Below, piece after piece: positions 15,458 to 24,745 of a stretch of 64,000 bases of DNA. A program made the position numbers and the translations under genes. Within the stretch, counting starts at the first letter, position 1. Every line of letters starts with the position of its first letter. Origin of the DNA: CAWJMD01 sp963700925 (GTDB taxonomy: Bacteria > Actinomycetota > Actinomycetes > Actinomycetales > CAWJMD01); assembly GCA_963700925.1 (NCBI GenBank), contig OY969553.1, positions 3,844,001 to 3,908,000 of the forward strand, in the 5' to 3' direction. A model generated the notes under the pieces. The model saw nothing but the letters and a program-made list of their open reading frames with translations. It was not told the DNA's origin and did not search any database.

Positions 15458-17418
15458 CCGCCGAATCCCGCATCCACGTCGACATCCCAGTTCGCCAGCT
15501 GACCGAGGATCTCGGGCAGCCGGTTCTGCAGCCGGTACTCCTCGATGCGGGCGCGCACGACTGCCGGGTCGTCGCTCAGGAGGCCGTCGGCCACCAGCCC
15601 GTCGACGCCGCGCTCCTCCAGGAGTTGCTCGTACGCGGGGAGAGTGTCGTTCCTCAGCAGGTCCATCCGGTCCTCGAAGACGGACACGTTCGTGCGCGGG
15701 AGGGGCGTCGTCACGTCGGCGTCGACGGTGTAGACGTCGACGTGCGCGTCGTCCCAGAACGGCACGTCGACGAAGGGCACGTCCGGGAGCCCGATGTCGG
15801 CGTCGGCGATCGGCACGTCGTGCACGATGAGGGGGTCGTACTGTGCGGGGCTCTGCGCGCCCGGCACCGACGGCGTCCCGATCAGGCCGGCGAGGTACGT
15901 GAACGCCTGGCCGCTCGGCAGGTGGTTACGCATCTTGTCGTAGTCGTCGCCGATGACGATGCCCTGCTCGCGGTTGGCGAGGGCGTAGTTGGCCCCGCTG
16001 ATCAGCGCCTTGGCGGCTGGGTCGTCGGGGTCCATGCGGGAGTAGGCGTCGACGTCGGCCCACGCCTGGTAGGTGCGGCTGTCGACCAGTCCGGCCGCGT
16101 ACATCTCGTCGATGTTGCCCATGCCGCCGTCGACGAAGGCCTGATGCATGCCACCGATGTCCTCGAAGATCTGCCGCTGCATCGACAGGAACGTCGTCTC
16201 GTAGAACTGCAGCTCGTAGGCGCTCAGGTCGTCGAGCGGGCCGACGGGGGAGTTCGGGATGTGGGAGGCGGCCTCGGCGATCTGGCCCATCAGGTCGAGG
16301 TCGTAGAACGCCGCCGCGAACCCCCCGCCGACCATGTTCGCGAGACCGGCCCACTGCAGCTCCGGGTTCTGCATGAACAGCGACCCGTAGTAGGCGTATA
16401 CCTTCTCGATCGTGTCCGCGTTGGCGAAGGCGCCCTTCGTGATGTCCCACGAGTCGACGTCGATCCCCGCGTTCTTGGCGGCCGTGAGGAACCAGTAGTC
16501 CCGCAGAACCATCTTGTAGTCCGCGGGGGCCAGCCCGGCATCGCGAGCAAGCTGCAGCTGCAGGGTCCGTGCGTCCAGATCGAGGGACGGCGACGACATC
16601 GCGGCACGGAGCGCTCGGAGCTCGCCGGCGATGGCCGTGAAGCTTGCCGCCGTCCCGAACATCTTCAGCCGCTCGGCGTTCGTGTTGCATCGCCGCAACC
16701 GTGCCGCGGCAACGCTCGTCTGCTCCGCTAGCCCCGTCAGGGTCGCCGCGGCGTGTGCGAGGCTCACGTCGAAGGCGCGCTCGATCGGCTCGACGAGCTG
16801 CCCCCCGCCGAGACCCCAGGGGTCCGTCTCCCGGAGCGGGGTCGAGGTCGCGGTGCTCTGTGACAGGCGCGCCTGGTCGACGGCTGTGGAGGCTGCTCGA
16901 AGCGCTGCCGGCACCGCTTCGAGGGCGGCCAGCTCGACCGAGAAGCGACCAGCAGGGCTCGAGGTGTCGGGCAGGAGCGCGGATGCCTCAGGGACGTTGA
17001 GAGACGGGGGCTCCGGGGCTGGTACGACCGAGAGCCAGGAGAGGGCGGGCACCGTCGGCACGTCGTTCAGCTCCGCACGCAGGGCACCGGGAGACCCACC
17101 CGAGGCGGTCTGCTCGCGGATCAGGTCCTGGATGTCGTCGAGCTGGTCCTCGCGAGCCACCCGCATCGCTTCCAGCAGCTCGTCCGCCTCACGCGCGACG
17201 TGGTGGGCTGCGACGGCACAGGCGGCCAGGACGCCATCCGCGTCGGCTGCACCCCTCAGCACCACTCCCACTTGGTGGCGTTGCTCGTCGCCGGCACCGC
17301 ACTCCCAGGCCGCAGCGTCCACCGCACGGGCCGCAGCAGGAACCGGGTGGGTCAGCTGCCCGTGTGCCGTGCGCAGGGCACCGGCCACTTCACGCAGTTC
17401 AGCTCCCCCCACCCACAT
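15454..17418 (-). CDS. Large helical WXG/T7SS-like protein of unknown function
   Basis: 654 aa. The first 150 residues are Ala-rich helices with a W-x-C-G turn (AAAWECGAGDEQRHQV), like the helical hairpins of WXG100/LXG proteins. The C-terminal half contains a conserved-looking block (DTIEKVYAYYGSLFMQNP, then LQWAGLANMVGGGFAAAF) that I associate with large, mostly uncharacterised actinobacterial proteins linked to type VII secretion. No toxin catalytic motif was recognised. ATG 17418 has a -10 TAGTGT seven bases upstream, so it is probably leaderless. The lipoprotein gene downstream overlaps by ATGA. Confidence 0.75.
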   Translation of the reverse strand: MWVGGAELREVAGALRTAHGQLTHPVPAAARAVDAAAWECGAGDEQRHQVGVVLRGAADADGVLAACAVAAHHVAREADELLEAMRVAREDQLDDIQDLIREQTASGGSPGALRAELNDVPTVPALSWLSVVPAPEPPSLNVPEASALLPDTSSPAGRFSVELAALEAVPAALRAASTAVDQARLSQSTATSTPLRETDPWGLGGGQLVEPIERAFDVSLAHAAATLTGLAEQTSVAAARLRRCNTNAERLKMFGTAASFTAIAGELRALRAAMSSPSLDLDARTLQLQLARDAGLAPADYKMVLRDYWFLTAAKNAGIDVDSWDITKGAFANADTIEKVYAYYGSLFMQNPELQWAGLANMVGGGFAAAFYDLDLMGQIAEAASHIPNSPVGPLDDLSAYELQFYETTFLSMQRQIFEDIGGMHQAFVDGGMGNIDEMYAAGLVDSRTYQAWADVDAYSRMDPDDPAAKALISGANYALANREQGIVIGDDYDKMRNHLPSGQAFTYLAGLIGTPSVPGAQSPAQYDPLIVHDVPIADADIGLPDVPFVDVPFWDDAHVDVYTVDADVTTPLPRTNVSVFEDRMDLLRNDTLPAYEQLLEERGVDGLVADGLLSDDPAVVRARIEEYRLQNRLPEILGQLANWDVDVDAGFGG

Positions 17419-17425
17419 GGCCGTG

Positions 17426-17431
17426 ACACTA
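17426..17431 (-). promoter_or_regulatory. -10 element of a leaderless promoter
   Basis: Minus strand TAGTGT, then 7 nt, then the ATG at 17418. This spacing puts the transcription start on the start codon; there is no ribosome site. Confidence 0.6.
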
Positions 17432-17519
17432 ACAGTGGCGGTCCTGGTGCCATGTGGGCCGCGGGACCCTTCGCCCGTTTGCCACGCCCTCGTGTGGAGT
17501 GCTGGGCCGTTCACGGTGG

Positions 17520-20126
17520 CTAGGCAGGAGCCTGGGCCGGCACCAGGTCGACGTCGCGCACGGCAAGCTCGTCGCCGTCCACCGAGAGCTCGAGAGCCGA
17601 CACGCGTCCAGCGGCGCGGAGGTCGCTCTCCGCGCTCCGCAGCAGGTCGAGCGACGCCGCCGGTCCCGTGATGACCGCCCGCGACACCTCGGTGCGCTGG
17701 GAGACCTTGGCCTGTGACTTGGCGCCTCGCAGGGCGCCCAGAGCAACGCCCACCACGGTCAGCTGCTGTGGGTCGGCGTCGCCTGCCGCGCACTCGTCCG
17801 GCGTCGGCCAGGCCGTTCGGTGCACCGACCCCTCCTGCCACCACGACCACGCCTCCTCGGTCACGAACGGCAGGATTGGTGCGAGCAGCCGAAGCTGCAC
17901 CGAAAGCGCCACGGCCAGAGCGGTTTTGGCCGAGTCGGCTGTGGGGCCCTCCGAGTAGGCGCGTTCCTTGACCAGCTCGAGGTAGTCGTCGCAGAAGGTC
18001 CAGAAGAACCGCTCCGTCACCTCGAGGGCGCGGGTGTAGTCGAGCGCGTCGAATGCAGCGGTCGCCTCGCTCACGACCGCGGACAGGGCAGCCAGCATCG
18101 AGCGGTCGAGCGGCTCGGTCACGGTGGCGAGATCGCCTGCGGCACTGGTTGGTTCGCCCATGGTGCCGGTGAGACCGGTTCCTAGGACGAACTTGCTGGC
18201 GTTGAGCACCTTGATGGCGAGTCGCCGTCCGACCTTCATCTGGGTCTCGTCGAAGGGGGAGTCCATGCCGGGGCGAGCCATCGCGGCACGCCAGCGCACG
18301 GCGTCCGACCCGAACTTGTCGAGGATCTCCGTCGGCACGACCGCGTTGCCCTTCGACTTGCTCATCTTCTTGCGGTCGGGGTCGACCACGAAGCCCGAGA
18401 TCATCGAGCGCGCCCAAGGGAGCGACCCGTTCTCGAAGTGCGCCCGCACGATCCTCGAGAACAGCCAGGTGCGGATGATCTCGTGGGCGTGGGTGTTCAG
18501 GTCCATCGGGAACGTGCGCTCGAACAGGTCGTTGTCGCGCTCCCACCCACAGATGACGTGGGGGCTCAGCGATGACGTTGCCCACGTGTCCATCACATCG
18601 GGGTCGCCGGTGAAACCGCCTGGCACGTCGCGCTGTTCGTCGGTGAACCCGGGGGCGGGCTCGGACGACGGGTCGATGGGCAGGGCCGACTCGTCGGCAA
18701 CGATCGGCTCGTCGTGGAGGGGCTGCCCGGCCTCGTCCAAGCGGTACCAGACCGGGAACGGGACGCCGAAGAACCGCTGCCGGCTGATCAGCCAGTCGCC
18801 GTTCAGGCCGCCGACCCAGTTCTCGTAGCGATGCCGCATGAAGTCGGGGGTCCAGGCGAGCTCCCGTCCCCGCTCGAGGAACGTCTCGCGCAGGTCGCCG
18901 TCGCGGCCGCCGTTGCGGATGTACCACTGACGGCTCGTCACGATCTCGAGAGGCTTGTCGCCCTTCTCGAAGAAGTTCGTCATCCGTTGCGTTGCAGTCG
19001 GTTCGCCGTCGAGGTCACCCGAGGTTCGCAGCGCGGCCACCACCGCCTCGCGAGCCGAGAACGTCGTCTTGCCGGCCAGTTCGGCGTAGAGGGCCTCGCC
19101 CGGTCCGCCGTCGACCCACTCGGGGGTGTCGCGCAGGATGCGCCCGTCGCGGCCGACCACCGAGCGCGTCGGCAGCTGCAGCTCGCGCCACCACTGCACG
19201 TCGGTCAGGTCACCGAAGGTGCAGCACATCGCGATGCCGGCACCCTTGTCCATCTCCACTGCCGGGTGCGCGAGCACGGGGATCTCGACGCCGAACAGCG
19301 GGGAGGTCACCGTGGTGCCGAACAGTGCCCGGTAGCGCTCGTCGTCCGGATGCGCGATCAGGGCCACCACTGCCGGGATCAGCTCGGGCCGCGTGGTCTC
19401 GATGAAGACCGGCTCACCGGCCGCGCCATGAAAAGCCACGCGGTAGTAGTGACCTGGGTACTCGCGCGCCTCCAGCTCGGCCTGGGCCACTGCGGTCTGG
19501 AACGTCACGTCCCACAGGCTCGGTGCCTCGGAGGAGTACGCCTCGTCGCGTGCGAGGTTGCGCAGGAACGCGCGCTGGGCGACGGTGCGGGAGTCGTCGC
19601 TGATGGTCGTGTAGAGGGTCGACCAGTCGACGGAGAGACCGAGCTGGCGCCACACCGCCTCGAACGCCTTCTCGTCCTCGGCCGTCAGCTCCTCGCACAG
19701 GGCGATGAAGTTGCGCCGCGAGATGGGCAGCTGCCGCTTGGCGTCAGGCTTCTCCGGCGGTGTGAAGTCGGGGTCGTACGGCACGGACGGGTCGCACCGC
19801 ACGCCGAAGTAGTTCTGCACGCGGCGTTCCGTGGGCAGCCCGTTGTCGTCCCACCCCATCGGGTAGTAGACGACCTTGCCGCGCATCCGCTGGTAGCGCG
19901 CGATCAGGTCGGTGTGCGTGTAGGAGAAGACGTGGCCGACGTGCAGGGCGCCCGACACCGTGGGTGGGGGCGTGTCGATCGAGAACACCTGGTCGCGGGT
20001 CGCGGTGCGGTCGAAGGCGTACGTGCCCTCCTGCTCCCATACCTGCCCCCAGCGCGCCTCGAGGCCGTCCAGCGACGGCTTGTCGGGGACGTTGGGCGTG
20101 CGGGGGCTGTCGGGGGTGGCCTGCAT
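17520..20126 (-). CDS. valS: Valyl-tRNA synthetase
   Basis: 868 aa class I synthetase that charges tRNA-Val. The HIGH-type motif is GALHVGHVFSYTHTD and the KMSKS motif is DRKKMSKSKGN. The connective editing domain lies between (IETTRPELIPAVVALIAHPDDERY). The sequence KVVYYPMGWDDNGLPTERRVQ marks the type found in many actinobacteria. The ATG at 20126 has GGGAGAA upstream. Downstream of the VIT gene on the same strand but separated by a hairpin, so probably an independent unit. Confidence 0.97.
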   Translation of the reverse strand: MQATPDSPRTPNVPDKPSLDGLEARWGQVWEQEGTYAFDRTATRDQVFSIDTPPPTVSGALHVGHVFSYTHTDLIARYQRMRGKVVYYPMGWDDNGLPTERRVQNYFGVRCDPSVPYDPDFTPPEKPDAKRQLPISRRNFIALCEELTAEDEKAFEAVWRQLGLSVDWSTLYTTISDDSRTVAQRAFLRNLARDEAYSSEAPSLWDVTFQTAVAQAELEAREYPGHYYRVAFHGAAGEPVFIETTRPELIPAVVALIAHPDDERYRALFGTTVTSPLFGVEIPVLAHPAVEMDKGAGIAMCCTFGDLTDVQWWRELQLPTRSVVGRDGRILRDTPEWVDGGPGEALYAELAGKTTFSAREAVVAALRTSGDLDGEPTATQRMTNFFEKGDKPLEIVTSRQWYIRNGGRDGDLRETFLERGRELAWTPDFMRHRYENWVGGLNGDWLISRQRFFGVPFPVWYRLDEAGQPLHDEPIVADESALPIDPSSEPAPGFTDEQRDVPGGFTGDPDVMDTWATSSLSPHVICGWERDNDLFERTFPMDLNTHAHEIIRTWLFSRIVRAHFENGSLPWARSMISGFVVDPDRKKMSKSKGNAVVPTEILDKFGSDAVRWRAAMARPGMDSPFDETQMKVGRRLAIKVLNASKFVLGTGLTGTMGEPTSAAGDLATVTEPLDRSMLAALSAVVSEATAAFDALDYTRALEVTERFFWTFCDDYLELVKERAYSEGPTADSAKTALAVALSVQLRLLAPILPFVTEEAWSWWQEGSVHRTAWPTPDECAAGDADPQQLTVVGVALGALRGAKSQAKVSQRTEVSRAVITGPAASLDLLRSAESDLRAAGRVSALELSVDGDELAVRDVDLVPAQAPA

Positions 20127-20193
20127 GCCGGGATTCTCCCAGACGGCGGACGGGTGACCGAACCGGTATCAGGGATGCCGAGCGTGCACAGCA

Positions 20194-20250
20194 GGGGGAC
20201 AACGGGCTCATTCGGTGCTCGAAGGCCTCGCCGGCGCCGTGTTGTCCCCC
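20194..20250 (-). terminator. Possible terminator between VIT gene and valS
   Basis: GGGGGACAAC (20194-20203) pairs with GTTGTCCCCC (20241-20250), a perfect 10-bp stem with a 37-nt loop that may fold further. It follows the stop of the minus-strand VIT gene. Confidence 0.45.
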
Positions 20251-20266
20251 AGTTGTGCCCGCTCGC

Positions 20267-21025
20267 TCAGGCGCCGAAGCCGCCGATCGCCATCCCCACC
20301 AGATAGGTCACCGTCATCGCGAGTGCTCCACCGACCACGTTGCGGCGGATCGCGCGCCACTGCCGGCCGACCGCCTCTCCCAGTCGTGAGCTGATCGCGC
20401 CGGTCAGGGCGAGCGCTGCTAGCACGGCGACGAAGGTGACCGGCACACGCCACGACGGACCAGGCAGCAGGATCGCGACCAGGGGCAGCAGCGCGCCGGC
20501 AGTGAACGACGGCGCCGGCGCCCACGCCGCCTGCCACGGACGGACGGGGTCGTCGAGGTCGATCCCCAGCTCGATGTCGAGGTGGGCACGCGGCGGGTCG
20601 ACCTCGGTGAGCCGCTCGGCCACCTGACGCGGCGAGGTCTGGTCCAAGTCCTTGCGCTCGTACAGCTCGGCCAGCTCGGCGAGCTCGGTGCGGGGCATCT
20701 GCTCCAGCTCGGCCCTCTCCTTGGCGATCAGCGACTGCTCCGTGTCGCGCTGGGTGGAGACCGAGACGTACTCACCGGCGGCCATCGAGAGCGCTCCGGC
20801 CAGCAGACCGGCCACTCCGGCGGTGAGGATGACCGTGCGCTCGTGGGTGGCGCCCGCGACGCCCACCACGATGCCGGCGGTCGAGACGATCCCGTCGTTC
20901 GCGCCGAGCACGCCGGCGCGCAGCCAGCTCATCCGGCCGCCCAGACCGCTGGCGTGCGGCTCTCCCCTGTGCGTCGGTGAGTCTGGGGGTCCGGGCCCGT
21001 CCCCGGGAAGACTGGTCGAGGCCAT
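20267..21025 (-). CDS. VIT1/CCC1-family membrane protein (Fe/Mn transporter-like)
   Basis: 252 aa. Family signature at the first helix: LRAGVLGANDGIVSTAGIVVGVAGA, then LLAGALSMAAGEYVSVSTQRDTE, followed by the cytoplasmic metal-binding helical domain (ERAELEQMP...ERKDLD) and three C-terminal helices. Homologues export or sequester Fe2+/Mn2+. The ATG at 21025 has -10 TACGCT at 21038-21033 with a 7-nt spacer, indicating a leaderless mRNA. It is divergent from the ileS leader. Confidence 0.9.
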   Translation of the reverse strand: MASTSLPGDGPGPPDSPTHRGEPHASGLGGRMSWLRAGVLGANDGIVSTAGIVVGVAGATHERTVILTAGVAGLLAGALSMAAGEYVSVSTQRDTEQSLIAKERAELEQMPRTELAELAELYERKDLDQTSPRQVAERLTEVDPPRAHLDIELGIDLDDPVRPWQAAWAPAPSFTAGALLPLVAILLPGPSWRVPVTFVAVLAALALTGAISSRLGEAVGRQWRAIRRNVVGGALAMTVTYLVGMAIGGFGA

Positions 21026-21032
21026 GGGCGAG

Positions 21033-21038
21033 AGCGTA
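21033..21038 (-). promoter_or_regulatory. -10 element of leaderless VIT promoter
   Basis: Minus strand TACGCT, 7 nt before the start codon at 21025. Confidence 0.6.
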
Positions 21039-21097
21039 GGCCCGCCAGTAACCGTCCGGAATTGCTGTACGACCTCGCAGCGCGCTGGCGCTAGGCT

Positions 21098-21339
21098 GGC
21101 GGTCAGGCGTCGACCCGGCCATCACCGGTGAGCCTCCGGAAGAACAGGGCCCGCAACGCCGGGTCCCCAGTAGAACCGGGCGGACCGGCCCGCACCCCAG
21201 CCGGCGACGAGAGGTCGCTCGTCAGGTGTCAGATCGTGAGGCACCGGCAGGGCGGCAAGCGAGGTGGTACCGCGGTGCCGTCCGGACCGGCCGGGCGACG
21301 TCGTCCTCGTGGGACCTGCACGACCCGCGAGAGGCAACG
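21098..21339 (+). promoter_or_regulatory. Translational T-box riboswitch (tRNA-Ile) of ileS
   Basis: Short Stem I with specifier ATC (Ile codon) at 21121-21123 in CCGGCCATCACCGG, followed by CTCCGGAAGAAC, both typical of actinobacterial ileS T-boxes. The T-box sequence AGGTGGTACCGCGG is at 21262-21275. A downstream hairpin (CCTC-GTGGG at about 21305-21313 with CCCGC-GAGAGG at about 21324-21334) covers the GAGAGG ribosome site, so uncharged tRNA-Ile should free translation rather than transcription. A -10-like TAGGCT is at 21092-21097. Confidence 0.9.
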
Positions 21340-24300
21340 ATGATCTACCCCAAGGTCGGACCCGAGGCGCACGGCGCCGAGACCGTCGCGCCCAGCCCTC
21401 GTTTCCCCGAGATCGAGGCGCGCATCCGCCGCTACTGGGACACCGACGACACCTTCGTGGCGAGCGTCGAGGCCCGAGACGCCGGAACCGACGGCGCGAA
21501 CGAGTTCGTGTTCTACGACGGCCCTCCCTTCGCCAACGGCCTCCCGCACTACGGGTCCCTGCTGACCGGCTACGTCAAGGACGTCGTGCCGCGCTACCAG
21601 ACGATGCGCGGCCGCCGCGTGGAGCGCCGCTTCGGCTGGGACTGCCACGGCCTGCCGGCCGAGCTCGAGGCGGAGCGCCAGCTCGGCATCACCGGACGCG
21701 GGCAGATCCTCGAGATGGGGATCGAGACCTTCAACCGGGCCTGCAAGGACTCGGTGCTGCGCTACACCCACGAGTGGGAGGAGTACGTCAACCGCCAAGC
21801 GCGCTGGGTCGACTTCGAGAACGACTACAAGACGCTCGACCTCACCTACATGGAGAGTGTCATGTGGGCGTTCAAGACCCTGCACGAGAAGGGCTACGTC
21901 TACGAGGGCTCGCGGGTTCTCCCGTACTGCTGGCGCGACGAGACCCCGCTGAGCAACCACGAGCTGCGCATGGACGAGGACGTCTACCAGCAGCGCCAGG
22001 ACCCGGCGATCACCGTCTGGGTCGAGCTGGACACCGGCGAGCGGATGCTGGCGTGGACGACGACGCCCTGGACGCTGCCGACCAACGAGGCCATGGCCGT
22101 CGGAGCGGACATCGACTACGTCGTTGTCGAGCACGACGGGTCGCGGTGGCTGCTGGCTGAGGAGCGACTTTCCGCGTACGCCAAGGATCTTGGCCTGGAC
22201 GGGCTCGACGAGGAAGCCGCCGCCGCGAAGGTCGTCGAACGTGTCAAGGGTGCCGACCTGGTCGGTCGGCGGTATACGCCACTGTTCGACTTCCTCACCG
22301 ACGTCGAGAAGTTCGGCACGCAGAACGCTTTCCAGGTGATCGTGTCCGACCACGTGACCACGACCGACGGGTCGGGCGTCGTGCACATGTCACCCGCGTA
22401 CGGCGAGGACGACCACAAGGCCTGCGAGGCACTGGGAATCCCCACCATCCTCTCGGTCGACGACCGGGCGCGGTTCACGTCCGTCGTACCGCCGTACCAG
22501 GGGCAGCACGTCTTCGAGGCGAACACGCCGATCACTCGCGACCTGCGCGCCAAGGGCGCCGTGCTGCGCGAGGACTCGTACGTGCACTCCTACCCGCACT
22601 GCTGGCGGTGCCGGAACCCGTTGATCTACAAGGCGGTCTCGTCGTGGTTCGTCGAGGTCACGAAGTTCCGCGACCGGATGGTCGAGCTGAACGAGCAGAT
22701 CGACTGGACCCCCGAGCACATCAAGCACGGCCAGTTCGGCAAGTGGCTGGCCAACGCGCGTGACTGGTCGATCAGCCGAAACCGGTTCTGGGGCAGCCCC
22801 ATCCCGGTCTGGTTGTCGGACGACCCGGCTTACCCGCGGGTCGACGTGTACGGCTCGCTGGACGAGCTGGAGGCCGACTTCGGTGTGCGGCCGACCGACC
22901 TGCACCGTCCCTTCGTGGACGAGCTGACACGACCGAACCCGAATGACCCGACGGGTCGCTCGACGATGCGGCGAGTGCCCGACGTGCTCGACGTGTGGTT
23001 CGACTCGGGCTCGATGCCCTTCGCTCAGGTGCACTACCCGTTCGAGAACACCAACTGGTTCGAGCACCACTACCCAGGCGACTTCATCGTCGAGTACATG
23101 CCGCAGACGCGTGGTTGGTTCTACACGCTGCACGTGCTCGCTACCGCGCTGTTCGACCGTCCGGCCTTCTCTGCGTGCGTGTCTCACGGCATCGTGCTCG
23201 GGGACGACGGCCAGAAGATGTCGAAGTCGCTGCAGAACTACCCCAACGTGTCCGAGGTGTTCGACCGCGACGGCGCCGACGCGATGCGGTGGTTCCTGAT
23301 GGCGTCTCCGATCCTGCGCGGCGGCAACCTCATGGTCACCGAGCAGGGCATCCGTGACGGGGTGCGCCAGGTGCTGATCCCGCTGTGGAACGCCTGGCAC
23401 TTCCTGGCGCTGTACGCAAACGCCGCCGACGGGGGAGCGGGGTACACGGCTCGGTGGAGCACCGCGTCAACGCATGTGCTCGACCGCTACCTGCTCGCCA
23501 CGACGCACCACCTGGTCGAGCAAGTCCAGGGCGCGATGGACGTCTACGACGTCGCGGGCGCCTGTGAGCTGGTGCGGGGCTACGTCGACACGCTGACCAA
23601 CTGGTACATCCGCCGCTCACGCCAGCGGTTCTGGAGCGAGGAGACGGAGGCGTTCGACACCCTCTACACCGCGCTCGAGGTGCTGTGCCGTGTGGCGGCC
23701 CCCCTGCTGCCGCTCGTGACCGAGGACATCTGGCGGGCGATGACCGGCGGCCGCAGCGTCCACCTGACCGACTGGCCTGTCGCCATGGACCTGCCCGCCG
23801 ACCCGGACCTGGTCGCCGCGATGGAGACCGTGCGGGCCGCCTGCTCGACGACGCTCGGGCTACGCAAGGCGGCAGGACTGCGGGTGCGGCTGCCGCTGTC
23901 GTCGGTGACCGTTGTCGCGCCCGACGCCGCCCGACTGACCGCCTACGCCGACCTGGTGTGCGAGGAGGTCAACGTCGGTGAGCTGCGGCTGCTCGACCTC
24001 TCCGACGTCGGTGAGTCGGACTTCGGCATCGAGCGACGTCTCACCGTGAACGCCCGTGCGGCCGGCCCTCGTCTGGGCAAGTCGGTGCAGGTAGCCATCA
24101 AGGGCAGCAAGACGGGGGACTGGTCGGCGGCCGACGACGGGACCGTGACGGCGGGCGGCATCGAGCTCGCCGAGGGGGAGTTCACCCTCGAGACGGTCGT
24201 CTCAGGGGCCGGCGCCGGCTCCGGTGACGGCGACGAGGGCAGCCAGGCCGTCGGCATGCTGCCGGGTGGTGGCTTCGTCGTGCTCGACACGCACGTCACG

Positions 24301-24585
24301 CCGGCGCTGGCGGCCACCGGACTGGCGAACGACGTCGTGCGGCTGGTTCAGCAGGCCCGCCGCGATGCCGGACTGGCCATCAGCGACCGGATCCGGCTGA
24401 CGATCGCCGGTGAAGGTCCCGTGTGGGAGGCAGTCGTCAACCACCAGGAGCTGCTCGTCACGGAGACGCTTGCCGACTCGGTAGGTGCCAGTGGTGATCT
24501 CGACCAGCTACCGGTTGGGGAGGGTGTCACCGAGGGCAGGGTCGGCGACGGTCACCTGGTGCGCGTCGCCGTCACGAGGCTCTGA
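21340..24585 (+). CDS. ileS: Isoleucyl-tRNA synthetase, HIGH motif altered to HYGS
   Basis: 1,081 aa class I synthetase, of the long type with a C-terminal tRNA-binding extension. PPFANGLPHYGSLLTGYVKD shows the active-site motif as H70-Y-G-S73; most relatives have HYGH. KMSKS is intact (DGQKMSKSLQN), and the editing domain has TTTPWTLPTNEAMAV. A CxxC zinc-type pair (HCWRCRNPL) is present. ATG 21340 follows GAGAGG within the T-box sequester hairpin; the frame runs upstream into the riboswitch and is not coding there. The Ser is read directly from TCC at 21556-21558. Charging and possible mupirocin response deserve a test. Confidence 0.97.
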   Translation: MIYPKVGPEAHGAETVAPSPRFPEIEARIRRYWDTDDTFVASVEARDAGTDGANEFVFYDGPPFANGLPHYGSLLTGYVKDVVPRYQTMRGRRVERRFGWDCHGLPAELEAERQLGITGRGQILEMGIETFNRACKDSVLRYTHEWEEYVNRQARWVDFENDYKTLDLTYMESVMWAFKTLHEKGYVYEGSRVLPYCWRDETPLSNHELRMDEDVYQQRQDPAITVWVELDTGERMLAWTTTPWTLPTNEAMAVGADIDYVVVEHDGSRWLLAEERLSAYAKDLGLDGLDEEAAAAKVVERVKGADLVGRRYTPLFDFLTDVEKFGTQNAFQVIVSDHVTTTDGSGVVHMSPAYGEDDHKACEALGIPTILSVDDRARFTSVVPPYQGQHVFEANTPITRDLRAKGAVLREDSYVHSYPHCWRCRNPLIYKAVSSWFVEVTKFRDRMVELNEQIDWTPEHIKHGQFGKWLANARDWSISRNRFWGSPIPVWLSDDPAYPRVDVYGSLDELEADFGVRPTDLHRPFVDELTRPNPNDPTGRSTMRRVPDVLDVWFDSGSMPFAQVHYPFENTNWFEHHYPGDFIVEYMPQTRGWFYTLHVLATALFDRPAFSACVSHGIVLGDDGQKMSKSLQNYPNVSEVFDRDGADAMRWFLMASPILRGGNLMVTEQGIRDGVRQVLIPLWNAWHFLALYANAADGGAGYTARWSTASTHVLDRYLLATTHHLVEQVQGAMDVYDVAGACELVRGYVDTLTNWYIRRSRQRFWSEETEAFDTLYTALEVLCRVAAPLLPLVTEDIWRAMTGGRSVHLTDWPVAMDLPADPDLVAAMETVRAACSTTLGLRKAAGLRVRLPLSSVTVVAPDAARLTAYADLVCEEVNVGELRLLDLSDVGESDFGIERRLTVNARAAGPRLGKSVQVAIKGSKTGDWSAADDGTVTAGGIELAEGEFTLETVVSGAGAGSGDGDEGSQAVGMLPGGGFVVLDTHVTPALAATGLANDVVRLVQQARRDAGLAISDRIRLTIAGEGPVWEAVVNHQELLVTETLADSVGASGDLDQLPVGEGVTEGRVGDGHLVRVAVTRL

Positions 24586-24595
24586 CGCGCGGAAC

Positions 24596-24642
24596 GGCGT
24601 GTTCCCGGTGTTCTACGTCGCTCCCCGCACCGGAAACACGCC
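24596..24642. terminator. Bidirectional terminator between ileS and the flavodoxin gene
   Basis: GGCGTGTTCCCGGTG (24596-24610) pairs with CACCGGAAACACGCC (24628-24642), 14 pairs with one internal mismatch and a 17-nt loop, between convergent genes. Confidence 0.75.
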
Positions 24643-24745
24643 CTAGCGGCTGGGGCGCCTGACCGGGGTCTCGCAGGCCAGCACGTGGCAGACCAGGCGG
24701 CCGACCACCACGGGGCGCATCGTCCGCAGTTGAGGTGATGGATCG

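Noticed and set aside
15454..18927. Single 1,157-aa minus-strand protein spanning the WXG-like gene and part of valS
   Set aside because: The frame runs through the real valS in another frame; the -10 TAGTGT and ATG at 17418 and the change to coherent helical protein sequence mark the true start.
18714..20306. 530-aa plus-strand frame across valS
   Set aside because: Antisense of valS; no recognisable domain.
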